A DNA stretch of 64,000 bases from the NCBI GenBank assembly GCA_009760855.2, contig WPIO01000034.1, forward strand, positions 4,091,001 to 4,155,000, written 5' to 3'. Numbering within the stretch: position 1 is the stretch's first letter; the number at the start of each line of letters is the position of its first letter. A program made the position numbers and the translations under genes. The notes beneath the pieces were generated by a model. That model saw only the letters and a program-made list of their open reading frames with translations, was not told the DNA's origin and searched no databases. The DNA is from Cristatella mucedo. Taxonomy: Eukaryota; Bryozoa; Phylactolaemata; Cristatellidae. Below are positions 1 to 12,724 of this stretch, in pieces.

Positions 1-119
1 CATCCCAATCAAAGAAGACACGTAGTCTTCTATACCTTTTTCAATTATGCAATCTTTCAAACAATTTCAATTCTGCTGCCACCATGCTTAACTAACATTA
101 TAATTATTTCATTAATCTC

Positions 120-1505
120 AGGTGACGTCCTTTCAAAAAGGCTGTAGTCAGGCCACTACTTAAAGGAAGCAAAACTAGATCAAGAGAACTTGTGCAACTT
201 CCGCACACTGTCCCTTCTACCATTCCTACCAAAGACTCTGGAACGAGTCGTGGCAGAACAGCTCAACTCATATATTACAACTTCACACCTAGCTAGTAAG
301 CCCCCGTCTGGTTTTAAAGCTAATCACCACAGAGTCAGCATTACTTTGGGTGTATAATGACCTCCTTGGGAATGCACTTGGGTTGAGTTTCTCTGCTTGT
401 TTTTCTCAATCTCTCGGCAGCTTTTGATACTGTCGATGACAAAGACGTTCTCGAGTGCCTCACCTTTCCTGGGCATCACTGGCACAGGTTAATTATTAAG
501 GTCTTATAATTAATAATTAACTATTAAGGTCTTATCTAAGTGGGAGACTTCGGAACATTGACGTGAATGGAGAAAGATCATCCGAGGAACCTTTGAAGAG
601 TGGGATACCTCAGGGCTCCATCCTTCGTCCGGTTCTTTTCACGGTTTATACCCTCCCTCTTGGCGATGTGATTGCCAGGCACAATCTAGGCTTTCACTTC
701 TATGCAGATGATACTCAGTTGTACCTTTGCCCCAGCACGTCAAATTATCTCAAATTCCTTGCTGCATGTATTGAAGACATCCTCAAATGGATGGCAGCAA
801 ACTTTCTTAAATTGAATGATGATAAAACCAACTTACTAGTTATGGACGAACCGAGTGTGATTCAGAAATTGGAAAGGTTAACGCTCACAATCGGCTCTGC
901 GAACTTAGGTCCTGTTGAATCTGTACGAAATCTAGGTGTGATGTTCCAAAGTGACCCTTATTAGATGACCACATCAACTCCACAGTCAAGTCTACCTGCT
1001 TTCAGCTACATAAAATTACTAAAATTTGGGCTTGCTTAGACAGGGATAATCTAAATTGTCCGTGCATTCGTAAAAAGAAGCTCAAAGTCCAACTATTTAT
1101 CACAGCATTTAGTGGGTCCACGTGTTACTTTCTTTGTATGCTTATGTATGATGACACTGTGCATGCAGCCACTAATCATTTTTGCATGACCCTGTGCATG
1201 TCACCTCTAACCTTGTTATGCTTGTTGACGTTGAGCATGCTACTATTAGCTATCGATCATGCTTCCTTTACAGCACGTGTAAAGTGCCTAAATTAGCTAA
1301 CTTAACAGCCTCATTTGTATGGCAACAGAAGAGCCTTAACGGCCATCACAGCTGCATGCAGTTGGCAATAAAGGATTGCCCACTGCAGGGCTCGAACCCA
1401 CGACTTCGGTTGTGCAGAGCAAGCACCTTACCTCCTTGACTATTGCAGCCCAGAAAGAGATTAAGTTATCTAAGGGCGTTGTACAAATATATTATCGTTA
1501 TTGCA
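120..1505 (+). mobile_element. Degenerate L2-type LINE copy, RT domain to 3' end, with nested SINE
   Basis: This is an old copy of the main LINE family of the window. Recognisable reverse-transcriptase pieces are in order but in different frames: the PLLK and NFRTLSLLPFLPKTLERV region near 150-250, the LNLSAAFDTVD region near 410-440, and one open stretch at 563-964 with GIPQGSILRPVLF and the catalytic FYADDTQLYL motif. The family 3' UTR follows from about 1100 and is split by a SINE at 1291-1451 before it ends near 1505. Several stops and frameshifts make it non-functional. Confidence 0.85.
1291..1451 (-). mobile_element. tRNA-derived SINE nested in the L2 3' UTR
   Basis: On the minus strand the sequence contains a Pol III B-box-like GGGTTCGAGCCC about 60 bases in, followed by the family body with TTGCCAACTGCA and the end matching the other SINE copies. 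It interrupts the L2 3' UTR between the GTAAAGTGCCTA and AGAAAGAGATTAAG blocks, which are adjacent in intact copies. It is therefore younger than the L2 copy. Confidence 0.75.
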
Positions 1506-1557
1506 TCACCATCAGCTTTGGTAGCCCATTACTAGCTCATCTGACTCAAGTCGTTTA

Positions 1558-1890
1558 GCTGTGCCTCAAACCAGCCTCAAATCCTTTGACTTTAGACCGT
1601 GACTTTAGTTCCTATGCCCTCATCAGAGCCTGGAACTCATTTCCGACTGACGAAATCAGTGACTTTAAAACATTTAAAAGAACCTAAAAGCCCACCTGTT
1701 ACTACTCAGAGCTGGATCAGTGTTAATTGTCCTCAGTGTGCTCATGCGAGCTGACTGGATGAATATTATCACTAAGCTATGCTTCTTGTGTAGCATATGT
1801 AAAGTGCTCAGTAAGAGATTTAGTGTCGAAACAGTTCTGTACAAATGCCATATTTTTCTTTTTTTAGCGAAATCCATTAATTCTCTTAAG
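1558..1890 (+). mobile_element. Divergent L2 3'-end fragment
   Basis: The sequence carries the weakly conserved end of the L2 ORF (SSYALIRAWNSFP, then FKTFKRT) and then a diverged 3' UTR with TGTAAAGTGCTCAGTAAGAGATT. It is much older than the 14-24 kb copies and may be a related subfamily. No tail repeat remains. Confidence 0.6.
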
Positions 1891-2019
1891 GCCAAAGCAC
1901 AGAAAACTGCGGAAAAATTAATTCAATCTGTTTTCTTACGTTTCTTTGATGAAAATGCAAACCAGTTAACGAAAGCAAGCCGACGTTTGGACAATTTCCA
2001 TATAAAAGAAAAGCTTTAA

Positions 2020-2320
2020 AAATGGTTATGCAAGCCATTTCTAATCCGGAAGTAAGTCAGATTCAACATATCTACAAATAGCAAATATACCAATCTCTGC
2101 ATCATATACGACTTGTGACATTTCAACCTGTCGTTGAACCTCCACACATCGAGGTACTGGCTTGCTGCTTGCTTAGGGATATGCTCGTGACTTTCAAGCA
2201 GCTTTGCAGTTTTATGCAGTCTAGCATAGATCAATGGCTTTGTTGCTTGTACATTTTCATAAGTTGGTCAACACTCCACAGACCATTGCGAAAATGTGAG
2301 TTCAGCTCTGCTTGAGCAAG
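2020..2320 (+). repeat. Segmental duplication, partner of 38115-38390
   Basis: The two stretches share a series of blocks in the same order: ATGCAA, ACATAT, GCAAA, ATCTCTGC then a T-rich gap, CATCGA, a CTT-GC-GCT block, CTTTTGAGCAG/CTTTCAAGCAG followed by GTTTTAT, and finally TCAGCTCTG. In this copy it precedes the membrane exon of gene 1 by 250 bases, so it probably lies in intron 1 of that gene. It was aligned by eye. Confidence 0.55.
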
Positions 2321-2569
2321 AGTTGTGTAGTTAATTTCATATTTTATTAGGATGCCTATTGCTATACTTGTCCTCATGTGTATTTGATCTTGATGTATTG
2401 CTTTTTTCATCATTATTATATATATGATAACCTAACCTTTCCAAAAATAAATTGGAATGTGCCAATCTGTCTTTTTTCTCGCTAATTTTCTGAATGTTGA
2501 ATCACTGTGAGGGTGCTTCGGCTCTGTCTCATAATTTTGATCGTACATCTTTGCACTGTGTCTTTGTAG

Positions 2570-2788
2570 AGTTCATTGAAAAGAACTGTGTACTGCAGTC
2601 ACCACCAGTCTATAATGACCCTGTCCAAGCAATATTTAACACCACAAATGGGCTGCTGGAGCACCCTGACGATCGACCTGACCTACTACTAAAGATCTTG
2701 ATACCAATTGGAATTATCGTTGTCATTATTATATTTGTCGTCTTTTTCTGTCGTCGTAGGCAGAACAATGCTGCCAGAAGAACTACTG
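2570..2788 (+). CDS. Gene 1, exon 2: membrane exon of a ten-Cys single-pass membrane protein family
   Basis: The exon is flanked by TTTGTAG at its 5' side and GTGAGT at its 3' side and is 219 bases long, with phase-1 introns on both sides. It reads EFIEKNCVLQ, an extracellular stalk with one NTT glycosylation site, a strongly hydrophobic helix (LLLKILIPIGIIVVIIIF then VVFFC) and a basic stop-transfer run CRRRQ. The start matches gene 2 (DYIEKEC) and gene 3 (EYLIREC). The expected first exon, with signal peptide and nine cysteines, is not between position 1 and this exon, so it should lie left of the window. The product is inferred to sit in the cell-surface membrane with the Cys-rich part outside. 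Function unknown. Confidence 0.72.
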
Positions 2789-3060
2789 GTGAGTGTCACG
2801 ATGCAGACTGGTGATTTGCTGTGTAGAAGCTGCTAACCTCATTACACCAACCCAACCTTGTGTGATATGAGGAAGTCACTGCTTGACCCATTCCCAAATT
2901 GTTGTAGCTACCCCTCTACCACCTACCTTCCCTTCTTTGTCTCGAACTCCTACTTGCTGTCTATGCCCCTCCCCTTTATCTCCACTGTCTTTTCGTCCGT
3001 CTGCCTCTCTCACTCTTTCTTCACTCCTCTCTTTTATGCTCATCTCACCCATCCCTCTGT

Positions 3061-3406
3061 TTGTTCCCCCCTCTGTCTTGCTCTCTCACTCTCTCTCTCT
3101 CTCTCCATCTCTCTATCTCTCCCTCCCTCTCTTCCTCTCCCTCTACCTTTTTCTCTCCTCTCTCCCTCTCCTCTTCTCTCTCGGTCTCCATCTATAACCC
3201 CCGTAATTTTCTTATCTGCATCTCTCTTCCACTCTCTTCCTCTTTTCCCCTGTGTCTCATTTACCCCTCTCCATATTCCACTCTGATCCGCTCGATCCTA
3301 CTACTCGATCCTATCTCTGATCCTACTCCCTCTCTCACTCCTCATCTCTTTTCTTCTTCACCCCACTTCCTCTGACCTGCTCTCTCTCTCTTTTGTGTCT
3401 CTTCTC

Positions 3407-3483
<77 letters not shown>

Positions 3484-3490
3484 TACCTCT
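3061..3490. repeat. (CT)n microsatellite with CT-rich flank
   Basis: An imperfect CT-rich stretch runs from about 2900, with a pure CT run of about 70 bases at 3411-3480. It lies in intron 2 of gene 1. Long open frames through it are artefacts of the dinucleotide repeat. Confidence 0.95.
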
Positions 3491-4028
3491 CACTCTCTCT
3501 GTGCTCTGTCTCTCCTTTCTCTTTCACACACCAGGACTCCTATCGCTCTTTCCCTCTTTTTTCTTTTCTGTCTGTCTCCTTCCTTCCTCATATTTTCACT
3601 TGCTACTTAAATCTCACACCTTCATACCAGCGTTTGCACTGCACTTTCCTATCCTAGCTAACTGGCCATTCAGTCATGCCTAATGAAGGCACTGTTCTTG
3701 TCCACTCATCGGCTAGTTTTTAGGACTTGAATTTGATTTCTTTTTAATTCCTTCAATATCGCATATCAATAATAGCACGAATACATGCTTTTGAGGTCTT
3801 CCAGGATACACACACATTTCTATTTACACTATTTTGGTGTGATTCAGGTTTTGGCCAGATGCCAACATTCCCAACACTATTCGTCTTGTTCCAGATGACC
3901 CGTTGGAACCTGAATAATAGTAATAATACTAATTATTAGTAGTATTATAAATGTATAGGCTCCTGAGAAAATTAAATCGCGTTCTGAGCACTTTAATTAT
4001 GCTGCAAATTCGTTAGTGACATCATTAT

Positions 4029-4042
4029 AAATAAATAAATAA

Positions 4043-4097
<55 letters not shown>

Positions 4098-4135
4098 TAT
4101 ATATATATTATATATATATATATATATAGAATATA

Positions 4136-4181
<46 letters not shown>

Positions 4182-4240
4182 AATATATATATATGCTATA
4201 TATTATATATATACAACCTTGGTCGTGATATATATATATA
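4029..4240. repeat. (TA)n microsatellite
   Basis: Near-pure TA, starting with a short (AAAT)n run, inside intron 2 of gene 1. A stray piece of SINE sequence (ACAACCTTGGTCGTGA) sits at 4213-4229 and recurs in the intact SINE beside it, so the SINE end and the TA tract have been locally duplicated. Confidence 0.95.
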
Positions 4241-4400
4241 TTAGCCGATTTAACAGCTTCGTTTGTATAGCAGCAGAAGAACCTTATCGGCTATCACCGC
4301 CACTTGCAGTTGGCATTAAAGGATCGCCTGCTGCAGAATTCGAACCCACAACCTTGGTCGTGACGAGCAAACACTTTACCTCCTGGGCTAGCACGACCCA
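4241..4400 (-). mobile_element. tRNA-derived SINE
   Basis: The minus strand carries TGGGTTCGAATTC, close to the Pol III B box, followed by the family body GCGATCC and the ending CTATACAAACGAAGC. It lies in intron 2 of gene 1. Confidence 0.75.
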
Positions 4401-4562
4401 CTACACCTTGAGCTCTTGATCATTGCATTCAGGGCCAAGTTGGCAGCCTCCCTCCTTCTTTCCCACAATGCTTTCTCAGGGGGGGAGCACCTATGGTCGG
4501 TTTGTGCCGACTGTACAGCTGCTTTTTGACCACGCATGGGTATATGGGTGTACTCTATAACG

Positions 4563-4960
4563 ATTGGGCAGGGCTGGCGAATGTAATATAATGTATCTCC
4601 GTCTGTAACTCCACAAAGTCATAAAGACCATGTGGGTGTTACACAGGAGAGTTTTGTATAGCGCACTCACAGCCTAAGCGGCTTTCGGTACGCATTCGGT
4701 AGCCAACAGACTTGGTCTCACGCAACAAAAAGAAAGTGGGAAGCATAGCTGAGTCAGGAGAGCAGTTGAGGTAGTGAGTAGCATAGAAGTAGCAGCTCAG
4801 GACCGCTGAAAAGGATGAGCCATAGTCGGCAGTAGGAGAGTAGTTATCGTTGCGTAAGAATTGTGGAAGCGAATTCCACAGTCTAGGACCTGCAGAGCTA
4901 AAGCTTCTGTCACCAACTGTCTTTAAGCAGAGGAATGGGACAGCTAATTTATTGACCACC
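4563..4960 (-). mobile_element. Second LINE family, 3' end, 5'-truncated
   Basis: The minus strand reads an open frame (4959 to 4639) with LAVPFLCLKTVGDRSFS, then GPRLWNSLPQFLR and GYRMRTESR. This is the usual C-terminal end of a CR1/L2-type non-LTR ORF2. The 3' end is marked by an (ATTAC)n-like tail at 4563-4592, which differs from the (ATT)n tail of the main L2 family. Further copies are at 5045, 40734 and 61878. Confidence 0.7.
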
Positions 4961-5044
4961 CGTAATGGGAAGCCATCTGCAGCCGAAGTTTAGGGGTTGA
5001 CAGTCTACACCTGTATGAATTATCCTGCTATCGCTTGTGACGAA

Positions 5045-5330
5045 ACGACAACTACTCTCCTACTACCGACTATGGCACATCTTTTTCAGCGGTCCTGAAC
5101 TGCTACTTCCATGCTACTCACTACCTCAACAGCTCTCGTGGCTCAGCTATGCTTCCCACTTTCTCTTTGTTGCGTGAGACGAAGTCTGTTGGCTACCGAA
5201 TGCGTACCGAAAGCCGCTTAGGCTGTGAGTGCGCTATACAAAACTCTCCTGCGTAACGCCCACGTGGTCTTTATGACTTTGTGGAGTTACAGACGGAGAT
5301 ACATTACATTACATTACATTACATGTATGT
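5045..5330 (+). mobile_element. Second LINE family, 3' end in opposite orientation
   Basis: This is a 5'-truncated copy of the same family as 4563-4960, in the other orientation. It starts at the NDNYSP codons and ends in four clean copies of ATTAC near 5300-5325. Together the two copies form an inverted repeat with arms of about 280 bases and a spacer of about 190. Confidence 0.75.
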
Positions 5331-5516
5331 ACACAGGCAGGGTCAGCTCGTTTTCGGGTGTCTGGCCACAGTGAGAGCTCTTTAGTCATCGCCGCATTCT
5401 CGCATGGTAGCTTGAAGCAGCGATTGAAACTGCAGTTTAAAAATGCCGTAGAAGATGTAGTTCACGTTGGCAGTATTTCCTCCCTTAATTGGGCTTGATG
5501 CCTGATTTTCGTACAG

Positions 5517-5725
5517 CAACTCCACAGGAGGAAAGGCGCGACGATCCTGTGCAAGAGACCTCTGATGCCGATCAGGCTGCCAAAGCAGCTACCGCCCCGG
5601 CGCAGGCGTCCGCAGCAGCTCCTGTAGAGATCTCCACAGCTGCTGCCACTGCTTGTGGTGCCGGTGCTGATGGTGCCTCCGCTCATGAGACCTCAGCACT
5701 CATCTCATCGGGAGCGGCAATTTAA
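5517..5725 (+). CDS. Gene 1, exon 3: Ala-rich acidic cytoplasmic tail and stop
   Basis: The exon follows TTTTCGTACAG and starts in phase 1, which fits the end of exon 2 at 2788. It adds about 70 residues starting ATPQEERRDDPVQETSDAD, then an Ala/Thr/Ser-rich stretch ending ISSGAAI and TAA. The P-EE, RR-D-P order matches the tail exon of gene 2 (KPKPEEG, then ESRRNDNP), which supports both. The tail holds no lysine-rich or catalytic motif. The intron before it is 2.7 kb and full of repeats, so an unseen exon in between cannot be excluded. Confidence 0.6.
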
Positions 5726-8213
5726 AAGTGAGAGGTGATCATGAAAGTTGTTTGTCACTGCTTTTTTCCACGTGCCATCGAATCACTCATGCAGTGACTC
5801 GGGTTTGCCATAGTAAATCGCTAGCCACTGTGCACCACGCAGTTGTGCGACGTTTCGACGACATTGTGCACCGTACTACGCTTGTTTGAGGAGCCAAGTA
5901 GGATACATTTTGGGCTTACTCAGCCTCATAAGTCCAGTATTGCTATCTAGCTATTGAAATATGAGCTTGTAGGGCTTGCATTCGATTTTTAGGTTGTCTT
6001 GCTACATGAAGTTGTCGGTATGGTCAGGAGCAAGCTGATTAGAGGCTTGTTTTAACTAGGAATTTTAATCGTCCTTGTTGCCCATTTTACGTGTTCCATG
6101 TTCCATTTTTATCGATCAATCAGTTTTATCTCTGTTGACTCTTAAAAATCTCTAACTTCATAAACCAACAAGGATGGGGGTGTTGGCACTGTCTGCTTTT
6201 GCCAGGTGTCTGCTGGCAAGTTGCAATGGAATTTGAAACGTGCTGTACTGCAAACTTGAGAGCTAGCATCGACGCTGAGAAGATTTTTTGTTTAGAAAAC
6301 GTAAGGTCAAACTTGTCTGTAGGCTAGCCAGCTGTAAGATTCATTGGCACGAAACCTACATGTGGGCAGTTATGTAGGCCAGTTTGTTTAGGAGCTTTCT
6401 TCATTGAAGCTCTTAAATTGATAGATGATATTGAGCTTGTTGCAGTTTTTTGAGACCCTACTCTGCATTTTTTCAGTATGCTTGTTCCAATTCTCTATGC
6501 AGATACCTTAGAACTTGCTGCAAGAGAAGGAGTAACCAATAGTTAAATGACAACAAGGTTGCAATGTGATGACAAGCATGCGAAAGAACACGTATACTAA
6601 AATCAGGGTCTCTTTTTATAGGCACCCCTATTTGGTCAAATGTGCTGAATCATGCAAAAGAAGAATATTTCTGAGCAAAAATCCTACAACCACTCAGGAA
6701 ATGTCATATAATATGCTGTTAACAGTGTATCATAAATTGACTCAGATATATTTTTACATGCAGTCTACCAACAAACCAAACTGCCACTAACAGGCAATAA
6801 TTGGATTTCCTACAGGATCCGATGCCATGGATATCATGTGCGACCGCACTAATAATACTAGTTATAATGATATCGGAGTCTCTATTTTCAGCATACATAA
6901 GCACGCAAAGGACAACACCAATTAACAAAAGTCCTTTGTTGATTGCATAACGATTGTTGCTGCATTGAGTTGAGATTTTAATCAAACAGTGGCACGTGAA
7001 GACAGGGCCGTTTGCCGTATCCTAGAAAACAGTGGTTGGTGTGGCCAGCTGCCAACGCTGCTGTATAAGCTATATTCTGAAATAAGCTTGACATTAATAT
7101 TACAATCAGTAATTTATTAAATATAAATAAGTAATTGATAATTTAATAATTTATTTATACTTAATATTTTATTAAAATATAAGCTCTATGTGCTGTATAA
7201 CACTCGAGTTTTTAATTAAATTTGTTGACGAGGTGGCTGAGGCGCTCAGATTTCCATTTGATGTCGTTGTCTTTTTGGTGTCATATTTCATTTGTTGGTA
7301 TTGCACGCCATGAGTGTGTCTCCATTTGAAGGAATTGTTACCACGTGAAGGAATGCATCCAGTATTGCCACTGCACCTGTGCTGGGGAAGACTTGATAGT
7401 ATTTGACTGCTTACAGACAGCGTAATTCAACATCTCCTTGTGACTCCAACATCACCGGCTATCTGGAAGTCTGAACACAACGAATTGGAGAGGCTAGCCC
7501 TAGTTTTACGACCTTGGGCTTGGCTTCTGTAGTGCATGTGGGGCAGTAGACCCCAAGTGTCGGCCACAGTCAGCTGGCCATTGATTGCCTACATTTTTGT
7601 TCGGAAAGAAATGCTTCAGAAATCAGCACTGGCCCCTCCCAAAGTGGAATGAGTTGTTGTGCTGGAGAATAACTCTGTGCACAAGTACATTGATTGCATG
7701 AAAAGAATATTTGTTAGTCCTAAAGTGGTTGCTCGGTCACAGTAGTGATCGTAGCTCCATTTTGTTCGGCATGCATAGGAGTGTTGCCATTCGGTTTTTG
7801 CATGTATATTTATTTGTAGCTTTGATCTGTTTGTGATATACTCTTGTTTGCCCCATACTATCTGTTCTGCAAACATTTTCCATCTCTTCTTTAACCTGGG
7901 CTAACCAGGCTTTGCCTGGCTTTTGTACATTCAATTCTTTCATTAGCTTTTATTTGTCAATGCCATAATGAATGTGTGATGCACGGCCAGCTTATATCTT
8001 TAATACTGGAGGCTAGTCGATGTGCAAAATAAGCTGCAGCATGTGATATGCCCTGTTTAATGTGTAATAGCTGTGATTTGATCTGCTTTGGTAGCTCGCT
8101 AGAGCTTCTACGGAAAGTCATTGCAGTCATTTGTTCCTATGCCAGGCATCAATAAACGTGTCTGCCTAGTGATCTTAATTATGCGCTGTAATAGTCTAGC
8201 GGCAGTTCATGGT
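5726..8213. other. No gene seen
   Basis: Downstream flank of gene 1. Open frames are short and have no flanking splice signals or recognisable motifs. The stretch at 7085-7200 is AT-rich. I see no clear mobile element. Confidence 0.6.
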
Positions 8214-8341
8214 TGCGCTCTCTCTGTTTGTCTCTCCTCTCTCTCTGTCTGTCTCTCTCTGTCTCTTTCTCTCTCTTAATCTCTCTCTCTCTATCTCTCA
8301 ATCTCTCTTTCTCTATATATATATCTGTCTGTCTCTCTCTG

Positions 8342-8381
<40 letters not shown>

Positions 8382-8506
8382 CTCTCTCTGTCGCTCTCTT
8401 TCTCTCTTTCTCTCAATCTCTCTCTCTATCTCTCAATCTCTGTCTCTCAATCTCTCTCTCTCTGTCTCTCTCTGTCTCTCTCTGTCTCTCTCTCTCTGTG
8501 TCTCTC

Positions 8507-8537
<31 letters not shown>

Positions 8538-8660
8538 CTCTCTTTCTCTGTCTCTTCTCTCTCTCTCTCTTTGTCTCTCTCTCTCTCAATCTCTCTCTAT
8601 ATCTCTCCGTCTTTGTCTCTGTGTCTGTCTGTTTCTCTCTTTACCGTCTCTATTTCTTCC
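8214..8660. repeat. Imperfect (CT)n/(TCTG)n microsatellite
   Basis: About 450 bases of CT repeats broken by CTGT and CAAT units. The two long overlapping frames through it (Ser/Leu-rich) are repeat artefacts. Confidence 0.95.
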
Positions 8661-9224
8661 TCCTACCGTCATCTCTCTGTGTTTCTCTGCCACGGGACAC
8701 AACATTTAGAATCGTGAGCATGGGGTGCTGGCTATCACCCTAGCTAGCAGTATTTATAATCTGGTTGGAAAGTTTCTCATCCAGTAGCAATATGCTGGTC
8801 GATCTTTCCGGAGGCCAATAATCTCTTGAAATAACCAACCTTTTAAATGCTGATGAAGTCAAAGTCAACTGGGTAAAAAAATACGTGAGGATCAAAGAGG
8901 ATGTCCCGGATTTTACGCTATGCAAATTCCTTGTTAGCTTTGATTCGTTTCTCACAGCAGTTCCTCCATCGCATCATTGCTCACTTTACTGGAAGCAAAA
9001 GCTCTGTGCGCTTCTGGTGCAGTTTTGGTGGGGCTTGTTCACGTGTTTTGTTGATTTGTGCCAGTGCCTTGCACCATCTCGACTTGCCTTCGCCAGGCTG
9101 GCGATTACCTAACTGCAGCGTTCGATATGGGCAGTTGTTTGGTGAGTTCCCATGTGTTCAGGTCTGTCAAGATTCTTAAGAAATGTGCTTTATATAGTAA
9201 GAGATTGAACGCTGCTTGAAGAAA
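8661..9224. other. No gene seen
   Basis: Unique-looking sequence upstream of a small L2 relic. Frames of 70-90 codons are present on both strands, without motif or convincing splice context. Confidence 0.5.
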
Positions 9225-9332
9225 ATCTGCATGGTCCAACTTGGATGAGGTAACCCTGTCTAAGCAGGCCCAAATTGTGTGATGTTATGTAACTGAAGGT
9301 TGGCAGATTTGACTGTGGAGCTGCTGTGATAT
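9225..9332 (-). mobile_element. Small old L2 fragment
   Basis: The stretch from GCATGGTCCAACTTGGATG to GACTGTGGAGCTG matches the L2 minus-strand sequence at 15435-15530. It codes part of the region after the RT catalytic domain. Both ends are missing. Confidence 0.7.
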
Positions 9333-9339
9333 ACACATA

Positions 9340-9340
9340 T

Positions 9341-9411
<71 letters not shown>

Positions 9412-9500
9412 TATGTGTATGTATGTATGTATGTATTTACACGTACATGCACACAGACATACGTACGTAGGTACATACATACGTGCACATATATACTTGC
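9340..9500. repeat. (TA)n/(TATG)n microsatellite
   Basis: TA runs alternate with ATAC and GTAT units. Tyr/Ile-rich frames on both strands are artefacts. Confidence 0.95.
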
Positions 9501-9539
9501 TATATGTACTCGCACACAGATATGCGGGCCTGTAAGCAC

Positions 9540-10560
9540 CACTTTGTTGCCCGGCCACTAGTGAACACCTTTAAAGGTGGTTTTTGTATGCAGACTTTAC
9601 TTCACTGTGCACCATGTGCAGATGGCACGCATATACAGGTTTAAAGAAGGAATGCATTTCCACGTATCGCGACCGGCCAACAGAGACTGTAGTTTCGGCC
9701 CTATGCTGCTTGTATACTGGGGTCGCTTCTGTGCAGTGTTTGCATACGGCTAACGCTGGGACCAGGTTTGACTATAGACATTTGTGCTGGACGACTGGAA
9801 GGTATGTTTTGTGCAATCGTCCGCCAAATACGGTGATTTTGAGTATTTATATTTTGCCTCCAAGTGGGACAAGTCCTCCTCGTGGGTTGATCAGCGCTGG
9901 ATGCATGGGAGGGAACTATAACGGCCACCATATTATAGGCTCTCGATTATAACTCACGCAGCTTATTGGAGCTTAATAGAATCCTGCTTAGCTAACAAGC
10001 CGTTGTGTGCAGAATACCGTTTGCAGGGCACGAAATGTAGGGATAAAGTGCACATTTCGAATTCATTTTATTAGGCTGCTGAGATGGCAAGTCAAGTGTC
10101 AGCTAGTGAAAACTGATAGCGAGTAAAATTGCTAAAATTCCAGCTGTACAGCCTGGAAGATCAATGGAAAAATTACTGAACAATTTTTTCGAAGCCTTCG
10201 CATGTGCAAGTTGTTGGTGTGTTGGTCGTGAATGTTCAGCGTTGGCTTTTCTGAACTGCAATCAACTTGTCAACGGTCACTCAGTTACTGCAACAATTTT
10301 GTTATGATATTGCCATTTAGTTTCAAGCATGTGGCAACTATTGTACTCGTGTATCATTGTAAAAAATTAGAATGCCATTTGCACTTGTTGACTGCCTGTT
10401 GACCGCGTTTGACCATATGGAAATGCCTCTGCCATTAAACATTCTTTGTTGAACTTAGCAGTCATTTTCACTCATAGATATCTAATACATTTCATCAGCA
10501 GCCACCAACATGTAGCCTATAGCATGCTGCTGTTTTTTTTTGCTACACCTACATATTGCT
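9540..10560 (+). repeat. Segmental duplication, partner of 37080-38085
   Basis: Blocks recur in the same order in both stretches: GCCACC then TATAGGCTCTC, ATGATAAC/ATTATAACTCACG, TTGGAGCTT; then GTCAACGGTCACT, TTGTACT, GACTGCCTGTTGACC/GACTGTCTGATGACC, GAACTTAGC, and a poly-T ending in GC. Alignment was by eye; identity is moderate with many small gaps. No coding exon is evident in either copy. Confidence 0.65.
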
Positions 10561-11335
10561 TCGTTTACTCACGATAAAACACGCTTATGGCACAACCTCG
10601 TCCGAACTACAAATGGTCTCTCACTTTATGGCTCGGAACTCCATTGCAATATCTATGAAAGTTAAAGTCTTCTGTTCACGAAGCATGGTTCAATTTTAGA
10701 CATGCTCTTGTACGGAATCCGTATTGGCAGCTTACTGTTCGAGTATTTTACACCAATAAATTCGGCTTTTTTTGGCCATTTATGTATGCAACCTGTCGTT
10801 AGGCTTTACTAATCTAGGTGAGCTACGTTTCGGCCAACATTGCACTGAAGCACAAACGAGGTGGGTGTTCCTCAAGCCGATACCGAATACTACCCGGTGA
10901 TTCAGGCAAGTATCATTATATGAGTCGTTTATGTCACCTCGAAGAAAGTCGCACACCCAACTGTAAAGCACTAGTTTTCTGCATCAAGCTCCTCAACTCG
11001 TCCAAGACCTTGAGGCGTCCCATTGAGCGTATCAATCGTGTTCGCTCGAATCTACCCAAGGATTCCCAGCGGTGTCTTCTCATTTTTGACCAGAAATACT
11101 GCTGCAACATGCAAGTGAAAGAATGTCTATTGGAAAAATCTGCCTGTCAGTAGTTGATTGCTCTCTGGGGTCTCTGCTCAATGATCCAGTCAGGTGATCG
11201 ATCGTCACGACCTGGCATTGAGTCTGTGTGCTGAAGCAGCCGATTATTTATTGCTCGATTTGAGTTGGGTGGAACTTATGATCTGCTATATAAATGAGGT
11301 TGTTGAATCGGCCGATGTTACTTGCTCTTTGTATT
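10561..11335. other. No gene seen
   Basis: A plus-strand frame of about 110 codons (10818-11153, no ATG at its start) has eight cysteines but no signal peptide, helix or good splice pair. I treat it as unproven. Confidence 0.4.
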
Positions 11336-11480
11336 AACACCACCATTTACCCAAGGTCTCGGGTCAGAGGTAAGGTTTTTGCAGTTGACGACCCAGGTCG
11401 CGAGTTTGAGTCATGTCGTAGCCAATTTTCTATTCCCTACTGCTTGCGGTGGTGATAGCCACGGCAGCTCTAGGAGGGCA
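11336..11480 (+). mobile_element. Degenerate tRNA-derived SINE
   Basis: Shares the order of the family (a degenerate B box GCGAGTTTGAGTC, then TGCTTGCGGTGGTGATAGCC) with the copies at 32300 and 53966, but with many substitutions. Confidence 0.5.

Positions 11481-12724
<1,244 letters not shown>

Noticed and set aside
3061-3683. Ser/Leu-rich frames of about 100-140 codons
   Set aside because: They are translations of the CT microsatellite; all phases stay open because the repeat contains no stop.
10818-11153. 111-codon Cys-containing plus-strand frame as another family member
   Set aside because: It has no signal peptide, no YRC-x-C core and no phase-1 splice pair.
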